This document shows, in pieces, positions 10,690 to 21,659 of a stretch of DNA of 64,000 nucleotides. The notes beneath the pieces are model-generated. The model saw nothing but the letters and a program-made list of their open reading frames with translations. It was not told the DNA's origin and ran no database searches. Position 1 is the first letter of the stretch. Each line of letters opens with the position of its first letter. The stretch is taken from positions 248,001 to 312,000 of the forward strand of contig JAFFSR010000278.1 in NCBI GenBank assembly GCA_017163975.1, in the 5' to 3' direction. The stretch comes from Anastatus disparis (Eukaryota > Arthropoda > Insecta > Hymenoptera > Eupelmidae). The position numbers and the translations under genes are program-made.

Positions 10690-12180
10690 TTATGCGTTTC
10701 CCTGTATATGAGCTGATGTGTTTAATTTAGCTTGACATTCTTTCTCTGTGTGATTAATGCTTTTGCAAAATGTGTAGAATTTACTTAGCTTGCTTTCTAT
10801 GTTCTTTAATGTAAAACATGAATCAATTGAATGTCCTAATTTTTTACAATATGGGCATTGTACATTTGGATTTGTGTTTTGAGGTTTTTTGTATTGTATT
10901 TTCCTACATTCCTCTATATTATGCCCTCTATTTTTGCAATATTTACAAAATTTCGTTTGAATTCGTTGTCCATATGAATTATTATTTCTGTTATTTCCTA
11001 CGAACATTTTATGTTGATTAAAATTATTTTGACCGATGTTATTATTTCTGCATTCTTTACCCGAGTGACCCCATTTGTCACATAATTGACATCGTATTTG
11101 ATTGCTTGCCTTAGCTTGATTTATAAATATTTTTACCTCTTTGCAATCATTTGTCATATGATTTTTATCGTTACAAAGCTCGCATACTTATGTAGGTTTT
11201 CTTTCAATAGCATCAGTGCAAAAATTTGGGTTGTGTCCATTTTTATTACATTTCCAATATATCTCATATTTTCGTATTATTAGGCAATGATTAATTTTAT
11301 GAGTACTTTCTTGACAGTATTGACAATAATATTCATTGTCATTTAATAAATCACACGTGCTTCTTGAATGACCCAATTGATTGCAAAATTTACATATCAA
11401 TCTTGTTTTATTTTTTGTATTGGAGCATTCAAATGATGAATGATTTGGTTCTTTACATTATACGCAACCTGTTATATTGCAATATAATGCTTCGTGACCA
11501 GTATTTTTACATATTTGACAACACTGTATTTGTTTGATTTCTTCTTGAAAAATATTACTAAACATAATTTTCTGTTTATTTGGATTCCCTCTTATAGCGT
11601 TTTGTTTTTCTAACTGTTTTTCTATTTTAATTGCTTCTATAGTTGCATCAGAGAAATTGTCTGCTACTTTCATTTCATATCTTATTTCGTTAACTAGCCC
11701 CTGTTTAAAATATTTAAATTCTTCTTGATTTAATTGATTAATAAATCGTTCTAAGGTTGCTCTTTCTATTCCAGTCTCGTTTTTCTTTTTATCTCTGCTT
11801 TTCTCCGTTAATTCTTTTATTCTTGTTATATATCCTTCTACTGGTTTATTAAGTCCTTGTTGAATTTGTTCTAATTTTACATATAAAGTATATGAATTAT
11901 CAATTTCAGGATATAATTTTTTTACAATTTTAATAAATTTATCAATTGTATTAATTGTAGTATGTTTCACTGCAGAAGCAATTGCCCCTGATAATTTAAA
12001 TCTCTGATAATTCATAAACGATTTTTGTTGATCAGCATCTAGTAATTCTTTAGCAAATTCTAATTTTTCAATATATTTGTCTACGGATATGTTTTTACCA
12101 TCAAAATCAGGAACTAATCTTGTAATTTCTTTAAATGAATATCCTGGTTCCGCCATGTTTATATCCTCAATAAAATTCAC
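10690..12180 (-). pseudogene. gag: Gag capsid and zinc-knuckle region with about ten CCHC motifs
   Basis: The frame 11458-12180 is a capsid-like helical region (FKEITRLVPDFDGKNISVD near its start). A long row of CX2CX4HX4C knuckles follows. Intact ones read CQICKNTGHEALYC, CKFCNQLGHSRSTC, CQYCQESTHKINHC, CELCNDKNHMTNDC, CQLCDKWGHSGKEC, CKYCKNRGHNIEEC and CPYCKKLGHSIDSC. One more has a stop between its first two cysteines (about 11458). Two more have the first Cys replaced (WKCNKNGHNPNFC and TFCKSINHTEKEC). Most gypsy Gags carry one to three, so this count is unusual. Knuckles bind genomic RNA during packaging. Stops at about 11458 and 11180 and small shifts mark this copy as dead. Confidence 0.85.
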
Positions 12181-12215
12181 TAAGTCGTCTATCGTATTAT
12201 TATTATTATTATTAA

Positions 12216-12354
12216 CCTTTAGAGGACCGGTATTTGAGATTTGTGATCGCTCTAAGAAAGTGGTCCAAAAAGGTATCTGATATCACTAATTGACTTTGGG
12301 GTAAAGGTCGATCAGGGGTCACGCCACTATAGTGGTTTTCCGGTTCTCTTAAGG
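12216..12354. mobile_element. piggyBac-type MITE inserted in gag
   Basis: TTAA directly flanks both sides (12212-12215 and 12355-12358). The ends CCTTTAGAGGACCGG and, on the other strand, CCTTAAGAGAACCGG are inverted repeats. The interior includes CCACTATAGTGG, also found in the second element at 38939-39171. TTAA target duplication plus a CCYTT terminus is the piggyBac signature. At 139 bp it has no coding capacity. It splits the gag frame between 12180 and 12359. Confidence 0.8.
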
Positions 12355-12358
12355 TTAA

Positions 12359-13206
12359 TATTGTTATTATTATTGTTGTTATTATTAGGATTATTTATAA
12401 TGATATTTTCTCCGATTCTAATACCCTCAATTTCTTGAAAACTTTCCTGTTTAATAGAGATATTTAAGTCGTCGTTTAATGTTTCGTCGATAGTTGTATT
12501 ATTTTCTAATGAAATCGTCACGTTTTTGTCTGTTGTATTAGTGTTATCAGCTAAAGTAATATTTTTTTCGTTTTCAATACTTTTTATTTCTTGATATCCT
12601 GTCTGTTTAAATGAAAATTTCTGAGTATCGTTAAGTGATGTATTATTTTCTGATAAAATTGTCACGTTTGTCGCTAAAGTATATTTTTGTGTAAAACTGT
12701 CTTCTTTATTATGGCTTTGTTTCGTCTTAGTAATTTGTAGAAATGTTTTTGGAATTGTGCCTGTATATTTATTTGATAGCATATTTTGTTCACTTGAATT
12801 ATCTGTATTGATATTTGATTGAACGTCCGTAATTATATTTGAAAGATTATTTTCAGATGTTTCTTCTAAGGTTGTATTTGAAGTATTACTATCAACTATT
12901 TCATCTAAAGTTTTATTTAAATTATTACTTTCAATTGTTTGATCTAGATTTTTAGTCGGAGAGCGTGTAATTTTAGTGCTTTTGCGAAACGGATTAATAT
13001 TTTCGTAGATATGCTCTTCTAAAACTGCTTGTCTAATATGATTTCTAATTCTTTCACGAATAGCATTAATATTTTCGTCTTTTTTAGTAGGTATATTAAA
13101 TTTTTTGACAAATTTCAGATAATTGTAATTTAGAGTATGATATTACCCACCGTGTTTTTCCTTCTTTTATATATTTGACTATCTGATCAAAATTTATTTT
13201 ACTCAT
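12359..13206 (-). pseudogene. gag: Gag N-terminal region
   Basis: A minus-strand ATG at 13204-13206 opens a frame beginning MSKINFDQIVKYIKEGKTRW. After a small shift near 13090 it continues (KFNIPTKKDENINAIRERIR) through a low-complexity Asn/Thr/Ser-rich stretch into the frame 12327-12782, which the piggyBac MITE ends. The N-terminal about 65 residues look like the SAP-like helix-turn-helix module often found at the start of insect gypsy Gags. The Asn-rich run near 12360-12400 is a trinucleotide AAT repeat. Start choice: it is the first ATG after the leader and opens the conserved module. Confidence 0.65.
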
Positions 13207-14395
13207 TTGAAATCTTCATTATTTACTTAACAATGAAGAATTTTATTTATCCAAAATATTAAATTTTGTACATAAAATTGTAAGTTTTAAAAAATTATAA
13301 ATACTGCTGTGTTTCTCTCTTTTTTTTTTAAAATGCCGTTTGTAAACATACGTTATAAACAATTCTTTGACACTGACCTACTATTCTTACATAAAAGTAA
13401 AGAATTTTGCCGATCTATGTTTTGAAACTTGATATTAACTCACTGCTGTTATACCTACACAAGAGCGTACGGTTAAAAAAAAAATTTTTGCTGAGCTTGT
13501 ATTTACAAAGTTCAATACACTTGTAATGTTTTGATGACAACTGTTTATGCTGTTTGTTTACTTTATTCTGATATCTTTAAATTTACTTTATATTCTTTTC
13601 ATAAAAATTTATATGTATTTAGTATTATTTAATATAACTCAATATTTTAAATGATATTAAATTTTTACTGTTTAGTCAACTTTCCTTTTTATTTCTTTTA
13701 TTAATCGTGAACTTGAAACTTATTTCACTTTTAAAATTAAATTATTATGCAAAAATTATTGATATCTGTCGTACATTCTCAATGCACTAATTAAATGATA
13801 TTATTTGAAATCAGTTTATAAAAGAATTTGTAATTTTTACTTGATTTCTTATTTATAATTATTCTTGCTAAAATATAGATTTATTTATTGATTTCATGAT
13901 TTTAAATTTATTTTTATTAACAATTTTTTTATGTAAATTATATTATATGATTTTAAATTGCGCAATTTCGCGTATATAAAAATTATTTCAATTACGCACC
14001 ATGTGTATAAAATATTAATTTTATATTTTTACACTATTCGTATTTAATGATACACTTCGTGTTTAATAATTTATTTTTAATAACACTAATCGTATTTGAT
14101 AATACACTTCGCGTTTAATATTTTTATTTTTAATGACGCTATTCGTATTTGATAATACACTGCGCGTATAATATTTTTATTTTCAATGACGCTATTCGCT
14201 TTTAATAATGCACTTCGCGTTTAATATATAATATTTTATTCGATGCACTTGGCGGTTAATTAACACTTTTTAACACTGTATTATAAGCCCTTTAAATATA
14301 TTTTTATTCACTTTATATATAAATAGGTAAAGAATTAAAAATTTTCTCTGATTATCCTTTAATACATCCAATACGATCCTTCAATTAAAAAGTTT
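13207..14395 (-). other. Untranslated leader of the gypsy-type element
   Basis: About 1.2 kb between the candidate primer-binding site and the gag ATG, AT-rich with no open frame. It carries a short tandem array at its distal end (14030-14245). A long leader fits errantivirus-like elements. The minus-strand polarity follows the rest of the element. Confidence 0.55.
14030..14245. repeat. Four tandem units of about 52 bp in the retroelement leader
   Basis: The core AATACACTTCGCGTTTAATA recurs near 14049, 14101, 14153 and 14205, each followed by an AT-rich spacer with TATTCG. A fifth degraded unit starts about 14238. Drosophila gypsy also has reiterated protein-binding sites in its leader (the Su(Hw) insulator); similarity here is of position only. 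Confidence 0.75.
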
Positions 14396-14407
14396 GTACC
14401 GGAACCA
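14396..14407 (-). promoter_or_regulatory. Candidate primer-binding site
   Basis: The minus strand reads TGGTTCCGGTAC three bases after the CA that ends the candidate LTR. A TGG start complementary to a tRNA CCA end, at this spacing, is the expected PBS layout. I cannot name the primer tRNA. Confidence 0.5.
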
Positions 14408-14410
14408 AAA

Positions 14411-14928
14411 TGTTAAGTCCTGGCTTGCACCAGGACTAAGTAAAAGTGTGTATGTTATTTAATTATATTAATTAATTGCATAGAATATATATAAATTATG
14501 TTCATTTGAAATATTGAATTTATTTATAAAATGTATGTCATAAAGATAAAGAAGTATGAATCTAGTGGTGGAAAAACTCCACCAATATTTAATTGAACGA
14601 AATCGCTCTCACGATTTAATATTATTGAAGGATAACTTGATTCTTGAAATAAAAAGTTTATTAAATAATTATATATTCTTACCTTGTAGTGTTTCTCAGT
14701 AGATTGGTGCTAGGTATGGGCAGACAAATAAATAGGCACAATATGTAAATAGATCCTTGAGATTTATTGATATCTTTTAACACTTTTGATACAATTGATT
14801 TTTATGCGCATATATATATTTTAATAATTGATATATGTATATTTAGTAATAGCAATTGCTTTGAAATATAGAACTTGACGGGCAGTGTAAACGTATTACC
14901 AATAAGACACCCGGGGTAATATTCCCAA
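14411..14928 (-). mobile_element. Candidate 5' LTR of the gypsy-type element
   Basis: On the minus strand the segment begins TGGGAATATTACC and ends CCAGGACTTAACA (TG...CA), and the PBS follows it. It contains an AATAAA-type signal (CAATAAATCTC), small hairpins (GTCCTGG/CCAGGAC at 14417-14436 and GGTGGA/TCCACC near 14565) and a splice-donor-like AAGGTAAGAAT near 14680. No second copy is recognisable at the env side, so the right border and the LTR call rest on termini and position. Confidence 0.4.
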
Positions 14929-15227
14929 TATCATTTGTTTTATTTGGTTTTTATACTTATTTTGTTTATAAAATTTATTGTCTTTTACATCAATTTTTTA
15001 TTTATAAATTTTCTTGAATTTTGATAATATGTTTCGTAATGTTTTTAGGATTTGTAAAATTCATTTTGAGATTTCGAAACATACGTTTCGATTCTTTTCT
15101 TATGATTTACTTAATTTCGCTTAATAATGAAATAATGCGAGTGTTCAATAATTGAGGAATTTGATTTACCAATGTTAATGAAAACGATACGTTTGTGACG
15201 TAACACTACATTGCATCTCAAAACGTG

Positions 15228-16663
15228 AGCTTGCCAAACGTGACCTTGTTGCATCAAATGCCGTATAGTGACACTTCTCTCGCAAGTACAAACTTTTCAC
15301 AAAATAGTCCGCAAACGTGGAATAACATACCAGCGCAAACTAATTCAAACTTTAATTTTAACACAGCAATGAATCCTAATTACGCAATAAACGCACAACA
15401 AATAAATTTAGCGCCGGGAACGCAGCACACAAATTTTCATAATACGCCTTATTTATCGTTACATCAAGCAATCAGACAAATTCTAACCTTTGACGGCAGT
15501 GTAGATAAATTACCTTTATTCTGTTCAGTGCTGCGAAGCATAGTAAATAATTTCAGACTAGGCTGTCAAATTATCATTATGTAAGAGTTAGCAACAAAAC
15601 TCATTAAAAAAGCAGCAGATATTTTCATGGCGCGCTTGATGCAATACGAGTCGATAGAAGCTCTTATAGCAGACTTAGAGACACAGTATAATAACGTAAC
15701 AATATTAGGAGATTTATCTACGTAATTAATAGTGATAACACAGCAGCAGGGCAAGTCAGCAACAGATTTTGGCGTGCGTGCACAAGCTCTATTGAATCGA
15801 TTATTAACGATTTACGATACAATACTGGTATTCAACGCACAAGATCGATTAGCAAGGAAGCAATCAATAGAAAAAGACGCCTTACAGTATTATTTGTTCA
15901 GATTAATATCGTCCTTAGATATGCAAGTGCGTTGCGGAAACCTCAAACGTTAAGCAAAGCTATACAACTTGCAGCCGATTTTGAAAATAAACAAAAGACG
16001 CGACTTTTTACACTTACGCAAAACTCGCTCATGAGCGGCTTACAGACCGAGAATGCCGTAGCACAAAATACACAATCGTTATCATTATGGCCCCAACCAA
16101 ATATCAATAACATAATGCAAATGACAGAAAATCAACATTAGTTATTAAATACAAATAAAGTGTATGAAGCACAAATAAAAGCGATGCAAGCTACGCCTGT
16201 AAAAATAGAAACAGGTACGAGTGCTTTTAAATGTAGTTATTGTGATAAAGAAGGCCATAAAGAAGGCGCGTGCATTAAGAAGAAATATGATAAAGTACGA
16301 TGCGCTTATTGCGATAAGATGGGACACGCGACGGCGGATTGTCAGATACTGAGAAATGATGCCGAAAATGGTATTATTCACACGCAAAATAAAAATAATT
16401 CACAAAATGCTAATAATGGTAAAAGAAATAAATCAAACGATAGCAAAAATTATACGAGCGGTCCGCGTAATAATTATAACAAAAGTAATTTCAGTAATAA
16501 TAATTACAATAGAAATTTTAATAATAATAATTATAACAAAAATGATTATAGAAACGGCAACAATTACAATAATGCCAGAAATAATTATGGTGAATTCAAC
16601 AGTGGGTTTAATAGAAACAGAAACTATGTGAAGAATTGCACAAATGTAAATTGTGCGCTTTAG
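15228..16663 (+). pseudogene. gag: Gag of a second LTR retrotransposon (decayed)
   Basis: Plus-strand frames 15228-15584, 15584-15953, 15932-16141 and 16142-16663 are consecutive pieces of one Gag, broken by stops (about 15583, 15725, 16139) and a frameshift near 15945. Residues around IRQILTFDGSVDKLPLF mark the start of a capsid-like domain, after a Gln/Asn/Pro-rich N-terminus. Two CCHC knuckles follow: CSYCDKEGHKEGAC and CAYCDKMGHATADC. An Asn/Tyr/Lys-rich C-terminal tail ends at 16663. No protease or RT follows, so the element is truncated. The sequence is unlike the Gag at 10690-13206, so this is a different family. There is no convincing start ATG; 15258 is possible. Confidence 0.75.
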
Positions 16664-17262
16664 TCCAAATTAATTTACTAAAGCAATGTTAAGTTTTGAA
16701 GGGTAAAATGTTGAATAAAAAGATTGATGTGTGAATATAAAATACTTTAATAAGATTCAGTTAAGGAGTGACAAACGAAGCGAGATGTGTTCGCTGTGAT
16801 GGTCGAAAAGGTTCTTACGTTTTACAAAATATTTCTTAAATAGTTTCTATGGGATTTTTAGTTAAGACAAGAAAAAGGTTTTTATTGTACAGAGAAAGTT
16901 TTATAGTGAGATTAAAGATTAACGGAAAATTCCGAATGGTCAACATATGGCGTTGTTTTTAATTTTCATCGGTCGCTCCGTTCGTCATAAATACATTTAT
17001 TTTTATTACTAGTACAGAAAAAAGAGTGTCTCTTTGCAGAGGTTCGTACAATGGTTCATTTATTTGTATTTGCTACATATTGAATCCTTTCTTAAATCGC
17101 TTTAACATCTTTCCCACATATTTTTAATATATGAAAATACTAAGAAAAATATTTTAACTATAACGTTGAATACATTTGAAAATATTATCAATTAAATTAA
17201 TACTAAGATACATTATGACTTATTTTACATTCTTATTTATTAATTACAAATTATGAAAATAT
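16664..17262. other. Non-coding stretch within the second gag element
   Basis: No frame or repeat recognised. Because gag-like reading resumes at 17270, this stretch may be inserted or rearranged sequence. Confidence 0.4.
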
Positions 17263-17269
17263 ATGCTTG

Positions 17270-17570
17270 TACACTATGACTCACGTAATAATGAATATAA
17301 TTATAATGCTGAAAGACCGCCGCGTTATAACAATAATGCACGTAATGATAATAGAAATGATATTGATTTGATAGAAATCGCAGTAGAGATAACAGTCGTA
17401 GAAGATTTGAGTATGATAGAAGGGAGAATCGAACGCGTGACTCGAGTAGAGAACGGGACTCAAACGCAAGGGGAAATATAAATGATCAAGGAAATAGGAT
17501 GAGCGAACCTTTAACGTCTCAAAACGCAATGCGAATAAAGTACAAAATTCATACTTATGAAGCACAAATA
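17270..17570 (+). pseudogene. Detached gag C-terminal fragment, Asn/Arg/Ser-rich
   Basis: Read in shifting plus frames, the stretch encodes an Asn/Tyr-rich segment (NNEYNYNAERPPRYNNNARN), then an Arg/Ser/Asp-rich segment (DSSRERDSNARGN). This is similar in style to the tail of the gag ending at 16663. It runs into the left arm of the palindrome at about 17515. Probably a displaced part of the same or a related element; no enzymatic domain is visible. Confidence 0.4.
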
Positions 17571-18958
17571 CTAATTAAAATACGTATAAAATCAGTACTG
17601 AATCTGCGAATGCATATTTAGGTGAATATGAAGTAAAACCACTCAGAGCATAATCAGTATAAAATCAGTGTGCCATTTAGACAATTGTTATGCAAAGTAT
17701 GCACCAAATATTATTAAAATAATTAGTAGATTCGTAATGAATCGTGGTGAAATCTGTACAAATATTTGAATCGCTGATAAAAATTGAGAATAAAAAAAAA
17801 TAAACTCAGTACAAATGCAGTACGAAAACGAGACGGACTTAATACAAACTGAAAACCAAATGTACACGCAATCTTTTAACAATAAATGATTGATAAATAC
17901 TGAAATTGCTTAGATTTTGTACGAAATTTAAAACTAGGGCTTCAGACGGAATGATTACAGTATCACAATAAGGATTCAGTACAAAATTTGTACAAAAACA
18001 GAACAGGATCAATGCGAAATCTTCTTACAATAAGTGCTGAATCAGTACTAAATCTGAATGAAATGTATACGAGATTTAAAATTCGGAAGAAAATTGTCGA
18101 ATAATAACATGAACTCAGAACAAATTCAGCATAAAATCCGTACGGACTTATTACAAACTGAAAATCAAATGTAAACGCAATCTTTCAACAATACATAGTT
18201 AATAAATACTGAAATTGCATAGATTCTGTACGAATTTTAAAATTGGCTTCAGATGCAATAATTATAGTATCTCAATATAGATTCAGTACGAAATTCGTAC
18301 AAAATCAGAACAAAATCTATGCGTAATCTTCTTACAATAAGTGCTGAATTCGTACTGAGCTTATTTTATTATTCGACATTTTTCTTCTGAATTTTAAATC
18401 TCGTATATATTTTATTCAGATTTAGTACTAATTCAGCACTTATTGTAAGAAGATTTCGCATTGATTCTGTTCTGTTTTTGTACAAATTTTGTACTGAATC
18501 CTTATTGTGATACTATAATCATTCCGTCTGAAGCCCTAGTTTTAAATTTCGTACAAAATCTAAGCAATTTCAGTATTTATCAATCATTTATTGTTAAAAG
18601 ATTGCGTGTACATTTGGTTTTCAGTTTGTATTAAGTCCGTCTCGTTTTCGTACTGCATTTGTACTGAGTTTATTTTTTTTTATTCTCAATTTTTATCAGC
18701 GATTCAAATATTTGTACAGATTTCACCACGATTCATTACGAATCTACTAATTATTTTAATAATATTTGGTGCATACTTTGCATAACAATTGTCTAAATGG
18801 CACACTGATTTTATACTGATTATGCTCTGAGTGGTTTTACTTCATATTCACCTAAATATGCATTTGCAGATTCAGTACTGATTTTATACGTATTTTAATT
18901 AGTATTTGTGCTTCATAAGTATGAATTTTGTACTTTATTCGCATTGCGTTTTGAGACT
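17515..18958. repeat. Large near-perfect palindrome, about 600 bp arms
   Basis: Positions x and 36473-x are complementary from about 17515/18958 inward to about 18119/18358. A 195 bp stretch (17688-17882 against 18591-18785) translates identically from both arms. The about 240 bp spacer is not unique: it is a diverged direct copy of part of the left arm (offset about 307-310), so the order is A, A', inverted A. The outermost about 55 bases of each arm hold the end of the gag-like fragment. No transposon-like ends or target duplication are seen. Confidence 0.85.
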
Positions 18959-19114
18959 ACTTTCAGAGTTCGCTCATTACGAATTCCGTGTAAACATCAT
19001 GTTGATTTTACGTTGATGCAGTAGGAATCACATACTAATATCAGTGTTAAATCAGTACAGAATCAACACGAACTTAATTAGTAGTGTAGCACATACACTA
19101 ATTTTCTTTCGAGA

Positions 19115-19190
19115 GGTGCCTGGCCAGGATTCGAACCCGTGCCCACCGCGTTGAAGGCAAGAGCTCTATCCGTTACGCCACCGCGCTCCT
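19115..19190 (-). ncRNA. tRNA-like sequence, probably a SINE head or tRNA pseudogene
   Basis: The minus strand has a good pol III A box (TGGCGTAACGG) and B box (GGTTCGAATCC) at tRNA spacing. An anticodon-arm-like loop CTTCAAC, read strictly, would give anticodon TCA. The acceptor ends do not pair and the T stem has a mismatch, so it is not a functional tRNA. The 5' part is repeated beyond the gene (19175-19246). Confidence 0.6.
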
Positions 19191-19246
19191 ATAGGCCACC
19201 GCGCTCCTATACGCCACCTCGCTCCTATACGCCACCGCGCTCCTAT
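19175..19246. repeat. Four 18 bp tandem repeats of the tRNA-like 5' end
   Basis: Units 19175-19192, 19193-19210, 19211-19228 and 19229-19246 are variants of ACGCCACCGCGCTCCTAT. On the minus strand each is TATAGGAGCG plus the start of the A-box region. The innermost unit is part of the tRNA-like sequence itself. Confidence 0.9.
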
Positions 19247-20045
19247 GAAGGATGTATGATAAAGAATAATAAACAGTGATAAGTTTGATAAAAGAAATCA
19301 CTAATATAAAAAAAACCACAATTTAAAGGAAGGAGGGGAACTGAAGTATAAATAAATAACGGTTGATCAATTAAAAATATAGGGAGGAACCGTTTCTACT
19401 TATTAGTTAGTTTTTTGTTCCAGATAAGTCATACAATTTTATAAAATCATGTAAACAGTTTATCATAAAAGTTCAGCAGCAAAAAAAAAACGTTCGAACC
19501 CCGACTCAAACCTAAACAAAAAACAGCAAAGAAGAAGAAGAAGAAAATTCTTTAAATGGGTTTAAAACCAAAATAAATATTATCCAAAAAAATGTTGTAA
19601 AGACTACTCTTATCTTATCGAGTGCAACATGATGCGCACGTGTATCTTCAAAAGACAAAAAAGAACTTCAGTAGTCAAAAATATTGTATTAAGTGTTACT
19701 TTTAAATTAATTGAAACTTGTAAATTTTCATAATATTTTTTTTACATTTTCTATAAAATTGTATATAAAAATGAAAAAAAGAGAGAACGTGAATTCGTAT
19801 TTAAAATGAAAAATTATTTTAAAATAGAAGATTAGAATAAGATAGTACGCAAACAACATACTCATAAGAACATAAAAACATAATAAAATAAAAATAAAAA
19901 AATTGTAAGCTAGGACGGGCACCGGCTCGTGTAGGTACACAAGAAAAGTACCAGGGGAAAGTATCAGGGACTTAATTATAATTATTTTTTATTGTATTCA
20001 TGTTTACGTTCTTGGTTTCGGGGACCGTAGCCTCGCGGCCTCGAA

Positions 20046-20402
20046 TGTGTAACGTACATTATATAGTACGTTAATATAGTCTTTGTATAGAGTTTATGAT
20101 AAGAGAATAGTATGAAACTGGAAGCTCGGAGAATTGCGACTCCGAGCTTCCAAGCTAAAAGTCACACGGTGTGCCAAGTGTTGAATCGGCACTTCGTCGC
20201 AGCCGACTTACATCGTCGTTTTAGACAACGACGAGCGTCAGACCATCGCCGGACGCGCTAGAGTAAAGTCATAAGTAGTCTACCTCTCACATTGTATTGC
20301 TTTATAATAAACGTTAAGTCAACTTTATATCAACTCTCTTCAATTATTTTGCACCCTCATACTCCCCATAGGAGTGCGTATCATTTGAAGCCCACGTAAC
20401 AC
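20046..20402 (+). mobile_element. Possible solo LTR
   Basis: A G+C-richer island begins TGTGTAACG and ends CCCACGTAACA, giving short inverted termini. It contains TATA-like motifs (near 20095), a strong 12 bp stem hairpin (GGAAGCTCGGAG 20120-20131 with 20140-20151) and an AATAAA-type signal (TATAATAAACG, about 20302) near its end. No internal coding region or second copy is nearby. Confidence 0.35.
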
Positions 20403-20987
20403 ATCTAAAAAAATGTTTCATTGAAAGAGAAAACATTCACTTAAAAAGAAAATAAAGTTATCTGAATAAAAATAGCTTGACTTCGAAACTGCTTTTAAGA
20501 ACATATTAATTTTAAATTCAAGATTTAAATCTTAAAAAATAGCGATAAGCTTAATATTGAACCATATATTTTTTTTTATTTAGTTTAGCTAAATAATATT
20601 TTCTTAATTTAAACCAAAGTATAGATTGACTTGAAAGTTACATCACTTATATCTAATTCACAATTCAAACCTGTACTTTTCAATTCAAGTCAATAATTAT
20701 TACAATATCATTACTATTTTATTAATAAAAGTAAATATCCTCTTTTTTCAAAATTATATTATTTTGCGTCTAGGAAATATTTGTTTAAATTTAAGAAAAC
20801 ATTGCTTTAGGACTATTTAAATTAATAACTCGTTTGAATAAAAAAAAGTCTTCTTCAGTTTTAGAAATATTCTTTTTCGGTGTATATTTCTTTTAATTGT
20901 ATTCTGTTTGATTTATTTTAAGTAAACGTTTGTTTATAAAAATACTTTGGTCTTGATTTTATGGTTTGATGAATATGAATATACTAA
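20403..20987. other. AT-rich DNA, nothing recognised
   Basis: No coding frame, repeat or motif that I can support. Confidence 0.5.
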
Positions 20988-21651
20988 CTAGGAGAGTATC
21001 ACATCTCCGGATCACGGATTTTGCTCTAACTTTGAGATAGGTTTTCAGATGTCAAAATATGGAAAAAGCCAGAGTTATAGACCCCAACGCTCAATATTTC
21101 TTTAGTTGCAGGCAATTAAAGAAAATCACTAAAAAAGTTACTAGATTTTCAAACGCTTATAATTCTTTAGCATTAATAGCTAGACGTTTGCAACTGTTTT
21201 TAAATGAAAACTACGTTTAAATCCTTTCGAAAAAGCACCTATAGCATATCAAAATATTATTTTTTCCCAAAGTTACAGCGTTATGAAAATTGTACTACAT
21301 TTTAACATTTATCATTAATTACTATTTTTCTTTGGAAATTCAGCTCAAATTCTTATAACGCTGTAACTTTGAGAAAAAATAATATTTTGATATGCTATAG
21401 ATGCTTTTTTGAAAGGATTTGAACGTAGCTTTCATTTAAAAACAGTTACAAGAGTCTAGCTATTAATGCTAAAGAATTATAAGCGTTTGAAAATCTAGTA
21501 ACTTTTTTAGTGATTTTCTTTAATTGCCTGCAACTAGAGAAATATTGAGCGTTGGGGTCTATAACTCTGGCTTTTTCCATATTTTGACATCTGAAAACCT
21601 ATTTCAAAGTTAGAGCAAAATCCGTGATCCGGAGATGTGATACTCTCCTAG
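20988..21651. mobile_element. 664 bp long-arm foldback element
   Basis: CTAGGAGAGTATCACATCTC at 20988 is mirrored at the right end (21651). The arms pair almost perfectly for about 290 bases, leaving a central loop of about 80 bases around 21290-21370. It has no coding frame and no clear target duplication beyond the CTAG-like ends. A MITE-type foldback; superfamily unknown. Confidence 0.85.
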
Positions 21652-21659
21652 TAAGCTAT

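Noticed and set aside
17688..18785. Two identical 64-residue frames in opposite orientation
   Set aside because: They are the same non-coding sequence seen twice because of the palindrome; hydrophobic AT-rich translation with no homology cue.
19115..19190. Functional tRNA with anticodon TCA
   Set aside because: The acceptor strands do not pair, the T stem has a mismatch, and the 5' end is part of a tandem repeat.
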